From contig NZ_JODC01000017.1 of the NCBI RefSeq assembly GCF_000720765.1, forward strand, positions 62,001 to 126,000: a stretch of 64,000 nt of DNA. The letters are read 5' to 3'. Below are positions 53,809-62,567 of the stretch, one piece after another; position 1 is the stretch's first letter; each line of letters begins with the position of its first letter. Below the pieces are notes generated by a model that ran no database searches, was not told the DNA's origin, and was given only the letters and a program-made list of their open reading frames with translations. The translations under genes and the position numbers were made by a program. The DNA is from Streptomyces sp. NRRL S-646 (lineage in GTDB: Bacteria; Actinomycetota; Actinomycetes; Streptomycetales; Streptomycetaceae).

Positions 53809-56800
53809 ATGGCGGGACGGGGCCCGCGGACCGGAGGCGGACACCGGTCGGCGGAGGATACGCGAACCGGACACACCCCGGACGGGGAACCGACCGACCG
53901 GGACGCCGCCCTGGTCCGCATCCACGACCTCGCCGGCCGCCCCCGCGGCACCGGCTTCGTGGCCGACCACCACGGCACCGTCATCACCAGCCACGAGGCC
54001 GTCGACGGCCTGCCCAGGCTCGTCCTGCACACCGCCGACGACCGCACCTGCCTGGTGACCGCGGACGAGGTGACCCCGCTGCCCGACCTGGACCTGGCCC
54101 TCGTACGCACCGAGGGCCTCGGCGTCGACCCGCTGCCGGTCACGGTCCGGGACCGGGTCGAGACCGGCAGATACGTCCGCCTCGCCGCCGGCTGCTGGCG
54201 CGAGGCGCGCGTGCTCGGTGCGACCTCCGTGACGTATGCGGCGACGGACCGCTTCCATCTCCTCGACGAGGCCCTGGAGTTGGCGATCGGCACGACCGGC
54301 CGGGACGCCCTGCGGCTGGGTGGCGGGGCGGCCGGGGGACCGGTCCTGGACGCCGAAACCGGCGCCGTCGTCGCCGTCCTCGGCACCGCACTCCAGTCCG
54401 GCCACCGCGACGCCGGCTTCGCGGTCCCGCTGCGGCGGCGCTCCGCTGATCTCACCGCGACGGGCCGTCGGTCTTCTGCGGCGCCGTCGTGGTCGGTTGC
54501 TCCCCCGCTCTCGGCTTCGGTCGAGCGGGGGGACCCCCCGGGGTCTTCATCCGACCTGTCCATCGGTCCGCTGGCCGACCTGCTCGACCGGAACGCGGCT
54601 ACGGTGCCCGCGTACGGAGCCGATCTCAATCTGGCCGGGGTACTGGAGCTGACGGCTACGTCGGTGGGGCAGGACGGCCCGCCGGGGACGCTGGAGGGCC
54701 ACGTCGGCCGGGCGGGCGTCGAAGCCGTCGAACGGGCAAAGACGGCAAGGGAGTTGGCCGCGTTCGTGCAGGGCCCGGCCGCCGTCCTCGGCCTGGTCGG
54801 GCCACCGGGCAGCGGCCGTACGACGGAACTCGCGTCCCTCGCCGCCCGCCGCAACCGCGGCCCCGAACCGGCCCCGACCCTCTGGCTGCGTGGCGCCGAC
54901 CTGAGGGACGAAGACACCTCGGTCGCGGACGCGGCCGGCCGCGCACTGGCCCGCGCCGCCCGCATCGTCGCGGCGGCGAGGTCCACCTGCGCCGCCACCC
55001 TCGGCGACACCGGCCCGAACCGCCTTGCCCAGGCCGCCCGCGCGGCAGACCGCCCCCTGCTCCTCCTCCTGGACGGCCCCGAAGAAATGCCGCCCGCCCT
55101 GACCCACCGCCTACAGGAGTGGGTCGAAGGGACGGAGGAATGGCTGCGGGAGACGGGGACGCGGCTGATCGTGGCGTGCAGGGCGGAGTACTGGGAGGCC
55201 TTTTCGGCCCTGTTCGGCCAGGGCCTGATCTTTTCAGCCCGTCCGGCGTTTGAGGACGAGGCCGTTCAGGCCGAAGCGGGGGTCCGGGGGCGCAGCCCCC
55301 GGGATGGGACGGGTAAGGGCGGCGGGGGCGGCATCCCCTGCGTGCGCCTCGGCGACCTGACGGAGGACGAGGCCCGCAGAGCCCGCGCGCGCTACCGCAT
55401 CCCCGAGGGCACCCTCCAAGCCCCCGACGCCCGCCACCCCCTCACCCTCCGCCTCCTCTCGGAGGTCCACGCGGCCCTCCAGGACGCCCCCCACGCCCAC
55501 GTGGACCGCAACGACGTCCTCGCGGCCCACCTCGACCTGATGTGCCTGCGCATCGCCGTCAGACTGTCCGCCGAGAACGGCCTGCGCGGCACCGCCGTAC
55601 GCCGCCTCGCCGCAAAGGTCTCCGGCCAGGTCCACGAGGCCGCCCGCCGCAGCCTCGGCCCCGGACAGGGCGAGCTGGACCGGAAGACGTTCGAGGCGGT
55701 GTTCCCGTGGGGAGCGGCCCCCGCGAGGCTGGGCGGCGGCACCGGCTGGGCCTCCGCAGTCCTCACCGAAGGCCTGCTCGTCCCCGCCGGCAGCGGCTAC
55801 CGCTTCGCCCACGAGGAACTCGCCGACTGGCTCCACGGCATGCACCTCGACCTCGACGAGGCCCTGCGCACCCTGGTCCACCACAGCCCCACCCCGGACG
55901 GCGGCACCCGCCCCCTTCCCGTACCGCACCACCGCATCGGCCCCGTCGTAGAGGCCCTGCTGCTTCTCGCCCGTCAGGAGGGGAGTGCCCAACTCGCCGT
56001 AAGAATGGAGGAGTTGGCCAACGTCCTGAATGCGGACCCGCACTCCTGGTGGCCCGCCCGCCTCCTCACCGAGACCCTGCTGCGCGTACCGGACGCCACC
56101 CCGTACCTGGCCGTCCTGCGACGGCTCGCCGACCGACTCGTGGCGGCACGCCGTCAGGACCGTCCCAACTCCCGGGAAACCAAGGACGATTCCCGTCCGA
56201 CGCCCGCCGCCACGGGCCCCTTCGCCCCCGGGTTCTGGACAGCCCTGCCGCTCCCGCGGACCGAACGCCTGGACCTGCTGCGCCACCTGCTCCTCGCCGA
56301 CGGCCCGCCGCAGGACACCGGCCCCCGTTACCTGGACGCCGTCTCCCAGCTCCTGGCCGCCGAGCCCACGGCCGTACAACCCCTCCTCACCCGCTGGTTC
56401 GACGACGACCGCCCGCTTCCCGCGACCCCGCACGCGACCGTCGCCGAGGCGGCGCAGGCGCTGCTGCACACCCACCGGCACCTCGCTCTGGACGACCTGA
56501 CCGAGGTGCTGGTCGAGAGTGCACATCCGAGGGCGGACGAGTTGCTCGCCGTGCTCGCGGAGGACGAGCCGTCGACCATCTGCCGGGCCGTCGACCGGTG
56601 GGCGCACGACGAGCGGCCCGCGCGGCGGGTGGCGGCGGTGGCGTACGGCCTGCGCGCGGCGCCCCACGTCCGTACCGACGCCGATCGCGAACTCCTCCGC
56701 TACGCCGCCCTCGCCCTCCTCGCCCGCCCCGCCGACTGCACCCTGCACGGCGGCGCGCTCGCCCTCCTCGTACGCGATCCACGCACGCGTGCCCGCCATC

Positions 56801-57516
56801 TCCCGCAGGCGCTGCGGCAGTTCGCGTCCGGCGACCCGCACTTCCCGCCGAGCGCACTGGTCGCCGCCCTGAACACACACCCGGAGCCGGTCCTCGACGC
56901 CTTCCGTGAGCGTCTGCGCGGGCCGGACGCCGGTCAGGCGCTGCGCACGCTCGCCGACGTCACCACGCCCCCGCTGGCCCGAAGGGCCGCCGTACTCGTG
57001 CGGGAGGCCGTGGAGCGACGCCCGGAGACCGCCGTCCACGTGGCCGCGTACATCGACCTGCGGCTCGACCAGGGACCGGAGGCGCGGGCCGTGCTCTTCC
57101 CCCTGGTCACCGGTCTCCTCGACGGCGGCCCTGAGGAGGTGCGGGCCGCGCTCGCCGCCGTACTCGCCGCTCCCGGCACCCCCGCCTCCCGCCTCCTGCG
57201 CCGCGAACTCCTCGACTTCCTCCTGACCCACGAACAGGCCCCCGCCGTCCTGGACGCCCTGCTGCACGCAGCGGCCCGGCACTCCGGCGACGACGTGCGC
57301 GAGCTCGTGCACCGCACCGGCCTGCTCCTGGTCCGCACCCCGGACGGCGCGGCCCGCTTCGACCGCGGTCTGGTCGACCTCGGCCGGCAGGTCCCAGGCT
57401 TCGCCGCCCGCATGGCCGGCTGGCTGACCGAGGCCCCACAGACCTGGGCGGCGGTGGTGGGCCCCGGCGCCCGCCGGATGATCGAGAACCTGGCGGGCGT
57501 CCGGGTCGGCGCGTAG
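53809..57516 (+). CDS. Large degenerate trypsin-like domain/P-loop NTPase protein
   Basis: The 1235-residue protein has an N-terminal trypsin-like fold (about 38-210: GTGFVADHHGTVITSHEAVD, DLALVRTEGL, GGGAAGGPVLDAETGAVVA). The expected GDSGGP serine position reads GAAGGP, so protease activity is probably lost. A P-loop NTPase follows at 331-338 (GPPGSGRT, Lys replaced by Arg) with Walker B LLLLLDGPEE ending at Asp422, then a long helical repeat-like C-terminus. This resembles STAND-type signalling or conflict proteins. Two stretches (about 213-247 and 474-507) are encoded by interspersed repeats. It separates truB from ribF and has no clear partner gene. Confidence 0.75.
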   Translation: MAGRGPRTGGGHRSAEDTRTGHTPDGEPTDRDAALVRIHDLAGRPRGTGFVADHHGTVITSHEAVDGLPRLVLHTADDRTCLVTADEVTPLPDLDLALVRTEGLGVDPLPVTVRDRVETGRYVRLAAGCWREARVLGATSVTYAATDRFHLLDEALELAIGTTGRDALRLGGGAAGGPVLDAETGAVVAVLGTALQSGHRDAGFAVPLRRRSADLTATGRRSSAAPSWSVAPPLSASVERGDPPGSSSDLSIGPLADLLDRNAATVPAYGADLNLAGVLELTATSVGQDGPPGTLEGHVGRAGVEAVERAKTARELAAFVQGPAAVLGLVGPPGSGRTTELASLAARRNRGPEPAPTLWLRGADLRDEDTSVADAAGRALARAARIVAAARSTCAATLGDTGPNRLAQAARAADRPLLLLLDGPEEMPPALTHRLQEWVEGTEEWLRETGTRLIVACRAEYWEAFSALFGQGLIFSARPAFEDEAVQAEAGVRGRSPRDGTGKGGGGGIPCVRLGDLTEDEARRARARYRIPEGTLQAPDARHPLTLRLLSEVHAALQDAPHAHVDRNDVLAAHLDLMCLRIAVRLSAENGLRGTAVRRLAAKVSGQVHEAARRSLGPGQGELDRKTFEAVFPWGAAPARLGGGTGWASAVLTEGLLVPAGSGYRFAHEELADWLHGMHLDLDEALRTLVHHSPTPDGGTRPLPVPHHRIGPVVEALLLLARQEGSAQLAVRMEELANVLNADPHSWWPARLLTETLLRVPDATPYLAVLRRLADRLVAARRQDRPNSRETKDDSRPTPAATGPFAPGFWTALPLPRTERLDLLRHLLLADGPPQDTGPRYLDAVSQLLAAEPTAVQPLLTRWFDDDRPLPATPHATVAEAAQALLHTHRHLALDDLTEVLVESAHPRADELLAVLAEDEPSTICRAVDRWAHDERPARRVAAVAYGLRAAPHVRTDADRELLRYAALALLARPADCTLHGGALALLVRDPRTRARHLPQALRQFASGDPHFPPSALVAALNTHPEPVLDAFRERLRGPDAGQALRTLADVTTPPLARRAAVLVREAVERRPETAVHVAAYIDLRLDQGPEARAVLFPLVTGLLDGGPEEVRAALAAVLAAPGTPASRLLRRELLDFLLTHEQAPAVLDALLHAAARHSGDDVRELVHRTGLLLVRTPDGAARFDRGLVDLGRQVPGFAARMAGWLTEAPQTWAAVVGPGARRMIENLAGVRVGA
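54447..54551 (+). repeat. Composite interspersed repeat inside the NTPase coding sequence
   Basis: Within the coding frame the DNA reads CGCGACGGGCCGTCGGTCTT, matching the flank of family B copy 5. It is then followed by a hairpin with arms TCCCCCGCTC (54501-54510) and GAGCGGGGGGA (54523-54533). It encodes about 35 residues rich in Ser, Ala and Arg between the protease-like and NTPase domains. Frame is kept. Confidence 0.7.
55231..55330 (+). repeat. Interspersed repeat family A, copy 4, inside the NTPase coding sequence
   Basis: TTTTCAGCCCGTCCGGCGTT and GAGGACGAGGCCGTTCAGGC are nearly identical to the intergenic copy at 37388. The element is translated as about 33 residues (SARPAFEDEAVQAEAGVRGR then SPRDGTGKGGGGG), between LFGQGLIF and IPCVRLGDLT of the NTPase core. 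It introduces no stop or frameshift. Confidence 0.85.
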
Positions 57517-57532
57517 TCCGCTGCGGTTCGGC

Positions 57533-57640
57533 CGCGCCCCTTTGGGGCGCGGGGCTGTATCGATATGCGGCTCCGCCGCGGGGCGCGACCAGCCATGACG
57601 GGGCGGCAGCCGAACGACGGCCCGTCGTGGCACACCCGCG
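57533..57640 (+). repeat. Interspersed repeat family B, copy 6
   Basis: The core GGGGCGCGGGGCTGTATCGA and GCGGCTCCGCCGCGGGGCGC is followed by ACGGCCCGTCGTGG, the inverted form of the flank seen at copy 5. Copies 5 and 6 thus flank the NTPase gene in opposite orientation. The rest of the 223-base gap before ribF shows no clear motif. Confidence 0.8.
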
Positions 57641-57739
57641 GAGCGCTAGGCCGATGCGGGCCGCACGGCCCCGGCATGGCACCCTTAGACCTGCGTAAGA
57701 GGTCGGTAGACACGGACACGGGTTCGAGGAGCGGTCACA

Positions 57740-58687
57740 GTGCAGCGCTGGCGTGGCTTGGAGGACATCCCCGAGGACTGGGGGCGCAGCGTCGTCACCA
57801 TCGGTTCGTACGACGGAGTCCACCGCGGTCACCAGCTGATCATCCGGCATGCCGTGGACCGCGCCCGCGAGCTGGGTGTTCCCTCGGTGGTCGTCACCTT
57901 CGACCCGCACCCCAGCGAGGTCGTCCGCCCCGGCAGCCACCCGCCGCTGCTGGCCCCGCACCACCGCCGCGCCGAACTCATGGCGGACCTCGGCGTGGAC
58001 GCGGTGCTGATCCTCCCCTTCACGACGGAGTTCTCGAAGCTCTCTCCCGCCGACTTCGTCGTCAAGGTCCTGGTGGACAAGCTGCACGCCAAGGCGGTCG
58101 TCGAGGGCCCGAACTTCCGCTTCGGCCACAAGGCCGCGGGGAACGTCGAGTTCCTCGCCGAGCAGGGCAAGGTCTACGACTTCGAGGTCGAGGTCGTCGA
58201 CCTGTACGTGTGCGGTGAGGCGGGAGGCGGCGAGCCGTTCTCGTCCACCCTCACCCGGCGCCTGGTCGCCGAGGGGGACGTCGAGGGCGCCGCCGAGATC
58301 CTGGGCCGCCCGCACTGCGTCGAGGGCGTCGTCGTACGAGGCGCTCAGCGCGGCCGTGAGCTGGGCTTCCCGACCGCCAATGTCGAGACCCTGCCGCACA
58401 CCGCGATCCCGGCCGACGGCGTCTACGCCGGCTGGCTGCACGCCCAGGGCGAGGCGATGCCGGCCGCGATCTCCGTCGGCACGAACCCGCAGTTCGACGG
58501 CACCGAGCGCACGGTGGAGGCGTACGCCATCGACCGCGTGGGCCTCGATCTGTACGGCCTGCACGTGGCCGTGGACTTTCTGGCCTACGTCCGCGGCCAG
58601 GCGAAGTTCGACTCCTTGGAGGCCCTCCTTGAGCAGATGGCCGAGGACGTGAAGCGGTGCCGCGAGCTGGTGACGGCCGCCGAATAG
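57740..58687 (+). CDS. ribF: Bifunctional riboflavin kinase/FAD synthetase
   Basis: The 315-residue enzyme turns riboflavin into FMN and FMN into FAD. The N-terminal adenylyltransferase has the nucleotide motif IGSYDGVHRGHQ (21-32) and VEGPNFRFGHKAAG; the C-terminal kinase has RGRELGFPTANVE and the family block ISVGTNPQFDGTERTVEAY (given in part). The GTG start gives MQRWRGLEDIP, the usual actinobacterial opening, and a GAGGAG-like site is just upstream. It closes the translation-factor cluster, with a strong terminator after it. Confidence 0.96.
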   Translation: MQRWRGLEDIPEDWGRSVVTIGSYDGVHRGHQLIIRHAVDRARELGVPSVVVTFDPHPSEVVRPGSHPPLLAPHHRRAELMADLGVDAVLILPFTTEFSKLSPADFVVKVLVDKLHAKAVVEGPNFRFGHKAAGNVEFLAEQGKVYDFEVEVVDLYVCGEAGGGEPFSSTLTRRLVAEGDVEGAAEILGRPHCVEGVVVRGAQRGRELGFPTANVETLPHTAIPADGVYAGWLHAQGEAMPAAISVGTNPQFDGTERTVEAYAIDRVGLDLYGLHVAVDFLAYVRGQAKFDSLEALLEQMAEDVKRCRELVTAAE

Positions 58688-58714
58688 CCGTTCCCGGATT
58701 CGTTCCTACGACGC

Positions 58715-58753
58715 CGAAGGGCGGCCGGTGCTGAGAGCACCGGCCGCCCTTCG
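58715..58753. terminator. Very strong bidirectional terminator
   Basis: A perfect 18-bp stem (CGAAGGGCGGCCGGTGCT at 58715-58732 with AGCACCGGCCGCCCTTCG at 58736-58753) and a 3-base loop lie between the convergent ribF and EspI-like genes, just 12 bases past the latter's stop codon. Confidence 0.9.
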
Positions 58754-58764
58754 CTGTTGCCGTA

Positions 58765-61503
58765 CTACTGCTGCTGGGTCCAGCCGGGCGGCACGACACC
58801 CTGCTGCGGCGGCTGTCCCTGCTGCGGGTCCTGGGGCGGCTGCTGCTGCCAGCCCTGGCCCGGGGCCGGCTGCTGCGGGGGCTGCCCCCAGCCCTGCCCC
58901 GGCTGCGGGGTGCCGCCGGGCTGGCCGTAGAGCTGCTGCTGGGGATCCTGCGGCGGGGGCGCGTACCCCTGCTGGGGCTGCTGCGGGTACTGCATGTTCG
59001 GGTTGCCGAAGCCCTGCTGGGTACGGGCGAAGTCCTCGGCGATGAGGGCTGCGAGATCGAAGTAGGCCTCGCGGGTCTTGGGCCGCATCATCTCGAGGTC
59101 CACCTCGGCGCCCGCCGCGAGGTGTTCGTCGAAGGGGATCACGACGACACCGCGGCAGCGGGTCTCGAAGTGCGCGACGATGTCCTCCACCTTGATCATC
59201 TTGCCCGTCTCGCGGACACCGGAGATCACGGTGACCGACCGCTGCACGAGATCGGCGAAGCCGTTCGCCGACAGCCAGTCGAGCGTGGTCGAGGCGCTGC
59301 TCGCACCGTCCACCGAGGGGGTGGAGATGATGATCAGCTGGTCGGCGAGGTCGAGGACTCCGCGCATCGCGCTGTAGAGCAGACCGGTACCCGAGTCGGT
59401 GAGGATGATCGGGTACTGGCGGCCCAGCACGTCGAGCGCACTGCGGTAGTCCTGGTCGTTGAAGGTGGTGGAGACCGCCGGGTCCACGTCGTTGGCGATG
59501 ATCTCGAGGCCCGAGGGCGCCTGCGAGGTGAAGCGGCGGATGTCCATGTAGCTGTGCAGCTGCGGGATCGCCTGGACGAGGTCGCGGATGGTGGCGCCCG
59601 TCTCGCGCCGGACCCGTCGGCCGAGCGTGCCGGCGTCCGGGTTGGCGTCGATCGCCAGGATCTTGTCCTGGCGCTCGGTGGCGAGCGTGGCGCCGAGCGA
59701 CATGGTCGTCGTGGTCTTGCCGACGCCGCCCTTGAGGCTGATCACCGCGATCCGGTAGCAGGACATCACCGGAGTACGGATCAGACCGAGCTTCCGCTCC
59801 CGCTCGGCCGCCTCCTTCTTGGCGCCGAGCTTGAAGCGCGAGGGGGCCTGGTTGTTCTTACGGGCCTTCGGCTGGTTGCGCAGCAGCCGGTCGGAGGAGA
59901 GCTCCACGGCGGCGTTGTAGCCGAGCGGGGTCCCCGGCGCGGCTTGCTGCTGCTGGGGCGCACCGGGTCCGGCCTGCGGGCCGGGCGGGGCCGTCCAGCC
60001 CTGGTTGCCGTACGCACCGGGTTGCTGCTGCTGAGGCGGCTGCGGCTGCGCCGCCTGCTGAGGCTGGGGCTGCGCCGGAGGCTGCTGCTGCGGTGCGGGC
60101 TGCTGCGGATAGCCGTAGCCCGGCTGCTGGGGCGGGTAGCCGTAACCGGCCTGCTCGGGCTGGGGCGGGTAGCCGTAACCGGCAGGCTGCGGCTGGCCCG
60201 GCTGGGCCTGCGGCGGTGCGGGCTGCTGCTGCGGCTGGGCGGCCGGGGGCTGCTGCTGCGGGTAGCCGTAGCCGGGGGCCTGGGGCTGGGGCTGCCCCGG
60301 CTGGGCCTGGCGCGGGTCGGCCGGTGCGGGCTGTCCGCCCTGCGCCGGGTATCCGGGCTGCGGCTGTGCCGGGCCGAACGCGCCCTGCGGCGGCGTCTGG
60401 TGGGCCGGCTGGCCCGGCTGCGGCTGGGCAGGGGGCTGGCCGGGCCCCTGCGGGTAGCCGTAACCGGCCGCGGCCTGCGGGTCCGGCTGCGGGACTCCCT
60501 GGCCGGGGTGTGCGGGTGCGAAGCCCTGCGGCAGCGGGGGAAGTCCCGGGGCGGCCTGGGGCTGGGTCGGGGCCTGCTGCCCGGTGGGCTGCGCCTGCGG
60601 AGGCTGCGGCTGAGCAACGGGCGGGGGCATGGGAGCGGCGGGCGCTGCCTCGGCCTCCGGTTCTGCTTGCGCCGTCGTCGGCGCGGGGGAGTCCGCCTCG
60701 GGCGCCGACTCGTCGGCACCGGCCGCGGACGCGGCGGGGTCACCGGACTCCGGCTCGTCGCCGTGCGGCTCCTCCGACTCGACGTCGTCGTCGCCGCCGA
60801 ACAGACGGGCCGCCTCGGCGTCGGCGGCCGCATGGTTCAGCTCGGCCTCCGGCTGCTCGGGGGCGGCCGCCGCCGGTACGCCCGCCGCCGGGGTGGCGGT
60901 CTGGGCCGGGCCGCTCTGCGCGTCCTCGTCGACGGGGTGCAGTACGGGGAAACCGGGCGCGGCGGCCGCCGGGGTGGCCGGCGTCGGCTGCTGGGGCACA
61001 GCGGGCTGCTGCTGGGGCGCGGCAGGCGGCGCGGTGGGCGGCTGGCCGGTCTGGGGCGGTGCACCGGCGCCCGTCTGCTGGGGGTAGCCGTACCCGCCGG
61101 GCGTCGCCGCGGGGGCGGTGCCCGGCGCGGACTGCTGCGGCGGGAATCCGTAGCCGCCCGTGCCCTGAGCCGGAGCGGGCTGCGAGGGCTGGGCAGGCGG
61201 TACGGGCTGCTGCGGTGCGGCCTGGGCGGGCGGCTGTGCCGGGGCGGGGGCGGGTGGCGCGGGACGCTGCGGTGTGACGCCTGGGGGCCCCGTGGGTGCT
61301 CCGATGGGCGGCCCGCTCGGCGGCGGCGGAGATGTCCGCCCACCGTCCTGCTGGCCACCGGACGGGGAGCCACCCTGCGTGCTTTGGGCATACCAGGCGG
61401 GCGGCTCGTAGACGATCTCGAACTCGCCGGTGAGATCCACCTCGTGATCGTCCCCGTCCGAGGAAGGGCTGCCGCCGTTGTACTCGGACCGATCCCTGTT
61501 CAC
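58765..61503 (-). CDS. EspI-like MinD/ParA-family ATPase of the type VII secretion locus
   Basis: The 912-residue protein has a disordered Pro/Gln-rich N-terminal half with six GYGYP repeats and one GYGFP, an acidic stretch, and then a MinD/ParA-type ATPase. The deviant Walker A is [12 protein letters not shown] near residues 588-600, followed by [19 protein letters not shown] and [16 protein letters not shown] second Pro/Gln-rich tail of about 80 residues ends it. The layout matches EspI proteins of mycobacterial ESX loci, which regulate or drive secretion. GTG 61503 with AGGAGG 6 bases before it is the start; the frame extends to 61578. It is the third gene of the eccE cluster on this strand. 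Confidence 0.88.
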   Translation of the reverse strand: MNRDRSEYNGGSPSSDGDDHEVDLTGEFEIVYEPPAWYAQSTQGGSPSGGQQDGGRTSPPPPSGPPIGAPTGPPGVTPQRPAPPAPAPAQPPAQAAPQQPVPPAQPSQPAPAQGTGGYGFPPQQSAPGTAPAATPGGYGYPQQTGAGAPPQTGQPPTAPPAAPQQQPAVPQQPTPATPAAAAPGFPVLHPVDEDAQSGPAQTATPAAGVPAAAAPEQPEAELNHAAADAEAARLFGGDDDVESEEPHGDEPESGDPAASAAGADESAPEADSPAPTTAQAEPEAEAAPAAPMPPPVAQPQPPQAQPTGQQAPTQPQAAPGLPPLPQGFAPAHPGQGVPQPDPQAAAGYGYPQGPGQPPAQPQPGQPAHQTPPQGAFGPAQPQPGYPAQGGQPAPADPRQAQPGQPQPQAPGYGYPQQQPPAAQPQQQPAPPQAQPGQPQPAGYGYPPQPEQAGYGYPPQQPGYGYPQQPAPQQQPPAQPQPQQAAQPQPPQQQQPGAYGNQGWTAPPGPQAGPGAPQQQQAAPGTPLGYNAAVELSSDRLLRNQPKARKNNQAPSRFKLGAKKEAAERERKLGLIRTPVMSCYRIAVISLKGGVGKTTTTMSLGATLATERQDKILAIDANPDAGTLGRRVRRETGATIRDLVQAIPQLHSYMDIRRFTSQAPSGLEIIANDVDPAVSTTFNDQDYRSALDVLGRQYPIILTDSGTGLLYSAMRGVLDLADQLIIISTPSVDGASSASTTLDWLSANGFADLVQRSVTVISGVRETGKMIKVEDIVAHFETRCRGVVVIPFDEHLAAGAEVDLEMMRPKTREAYFDLAALIAEDFARTQQGFGNPNMQYPQQPQQGYAPPPQDPQQQLYGQPGGTPQPGQGWGQPPQQPAPGQGWQQQPPQDPQQGQPPQQGVVPPGWTQQQ

Positions 61504-61721
61504 TGCTTGCCTCCTGGTCAGCCACTGCTGCTGAGCTGGTCGTCGTCGCGGCCGTGCGGACCGAGTGGCGAGTCCCACGCGACTGCGACCGTCACCGCAC
61601 CACCAGAAGCCTAATCACTCACATGGCGGGACGGAAAAGCCCCCATGGGTGCGAACTCAACAGCCTCACGGGTGCGGCCGGTTCGCACCGTTCGCACCCT
61701 TCCCCCGGTGACGACGACGCG

Positions 61722-62567
61722 TCAGTCCATCCGTCGGGCCACGCCGAGCAGGCCCGTCTCCGCATCCGTGGGTTCGGTCATCACGAACTTGTGGTGCTTG
61801 CGGGTGCACCACAGGGCGGCACCTTCGTGCAGCGCAGGCAGGTGCTGCAGATGCTCGTTCGGGACGCCCAGGGTGTCGCGCACGACCTCGATCTCCTGCG
61901 GCGAGATGCGCTGGATGCCGACCAGCTGCGCCTGAGCCAGCCAGCGCGGCGCATGTTCGCTGACGTACGGCAGGACCGTCACCACGGCCTGCCACGGCAC
62001 GGAGGTCACCCGCCCGCGCGGCGGGCGCACACCGCAGTCCCGGATCAGCACCACCGGACTCGACACGGACGGCCCCTGCGCGGGCACCCGGCCCACCGGA
62101 TAGACCGTCACGCACTGCTGGCCGCCGCCCGCCGCCTGGGCCAACTGCTGCCAGACCTGCGGACGTCCGGTCTCGACGCCCACGCGCGCGCCCGTCGCGG
62201 CGGCGCGCAGCGCCAGCACCTGGGCGAGCCACAGACCACCCACGAGGACGACGTCGAAGGCGGTCGGCCGGGACAGCCCCAGCACGGCCGGCTGTGAGTC
62301 GGGGTCGGTGCCGATGAGCACACCGTCGTCACCGATGGGCATGCTGATCGCCGCGAGTTCGTCGGCGGTGACGACATGGCGGTTGCGGCGGGGCCCGCGC
62401 AGCCCGAACCCCGGGCTGACGATGCGCCGTTGCTGCTGCGGGGTCTCCGGCTGCCGGATGATCGGGATCATGCCGGTGTCGGTCGGCGAGGCCACGTGGG
62501 CCGGCGTCGTACGGCCAGGGGTGTGGCCCTGCTGTCCCGGAGGCATGGTCTGCGGGGGGTAGGACAT
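61722..62567 (-). CDS. Conserved type VII secretion-associated protein, unknown function
   Basis: This 281-residue soluble protein has a Pro/Gln-rich start (about 1-50), then VTADELAAISMPIGDDGVLIGTD and a compact region with FDVVLVGGLWLAQVLALRAA and LPYVSEHAPRWLAQAQLVGI (parts of a Rossmann-like alpha/beta fold). I recognise it as the protein commonly encoded between eccE and the EspI-like ATPase in Streptomyces, but no activity is known. Its ATG overlaps the eccE stop by one base (TGATG). The gap of 218 bases to the next gene contains no clear promoter. Confidence 0.8.
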   Translation of the reverse strand: MSYPPQTMPPGQQGHTPGRTTPAHVASPTDTGMIPIIRQPETPQQQRRIVSPGFGLRGPRRNRHVVTADELAAISMPIGDDGVLIGTDPDSQPAVLGLSRPTAFDVVLVGGLWLAQVLALRAAATGARVGVETGRPQVWQQLAQAAGGGQQCVTVYPVGRVPAQGPSVSSPVVLIRDCGVRPPRGRVTSVPWQAVVTVLPYVSEHAPRWLAQAQLVGIQRISPQEIEVVRDTLGVPNEHLQHLPALHEGAALWCTRKHHKFVMTEPTDAETGLLGVARRMD

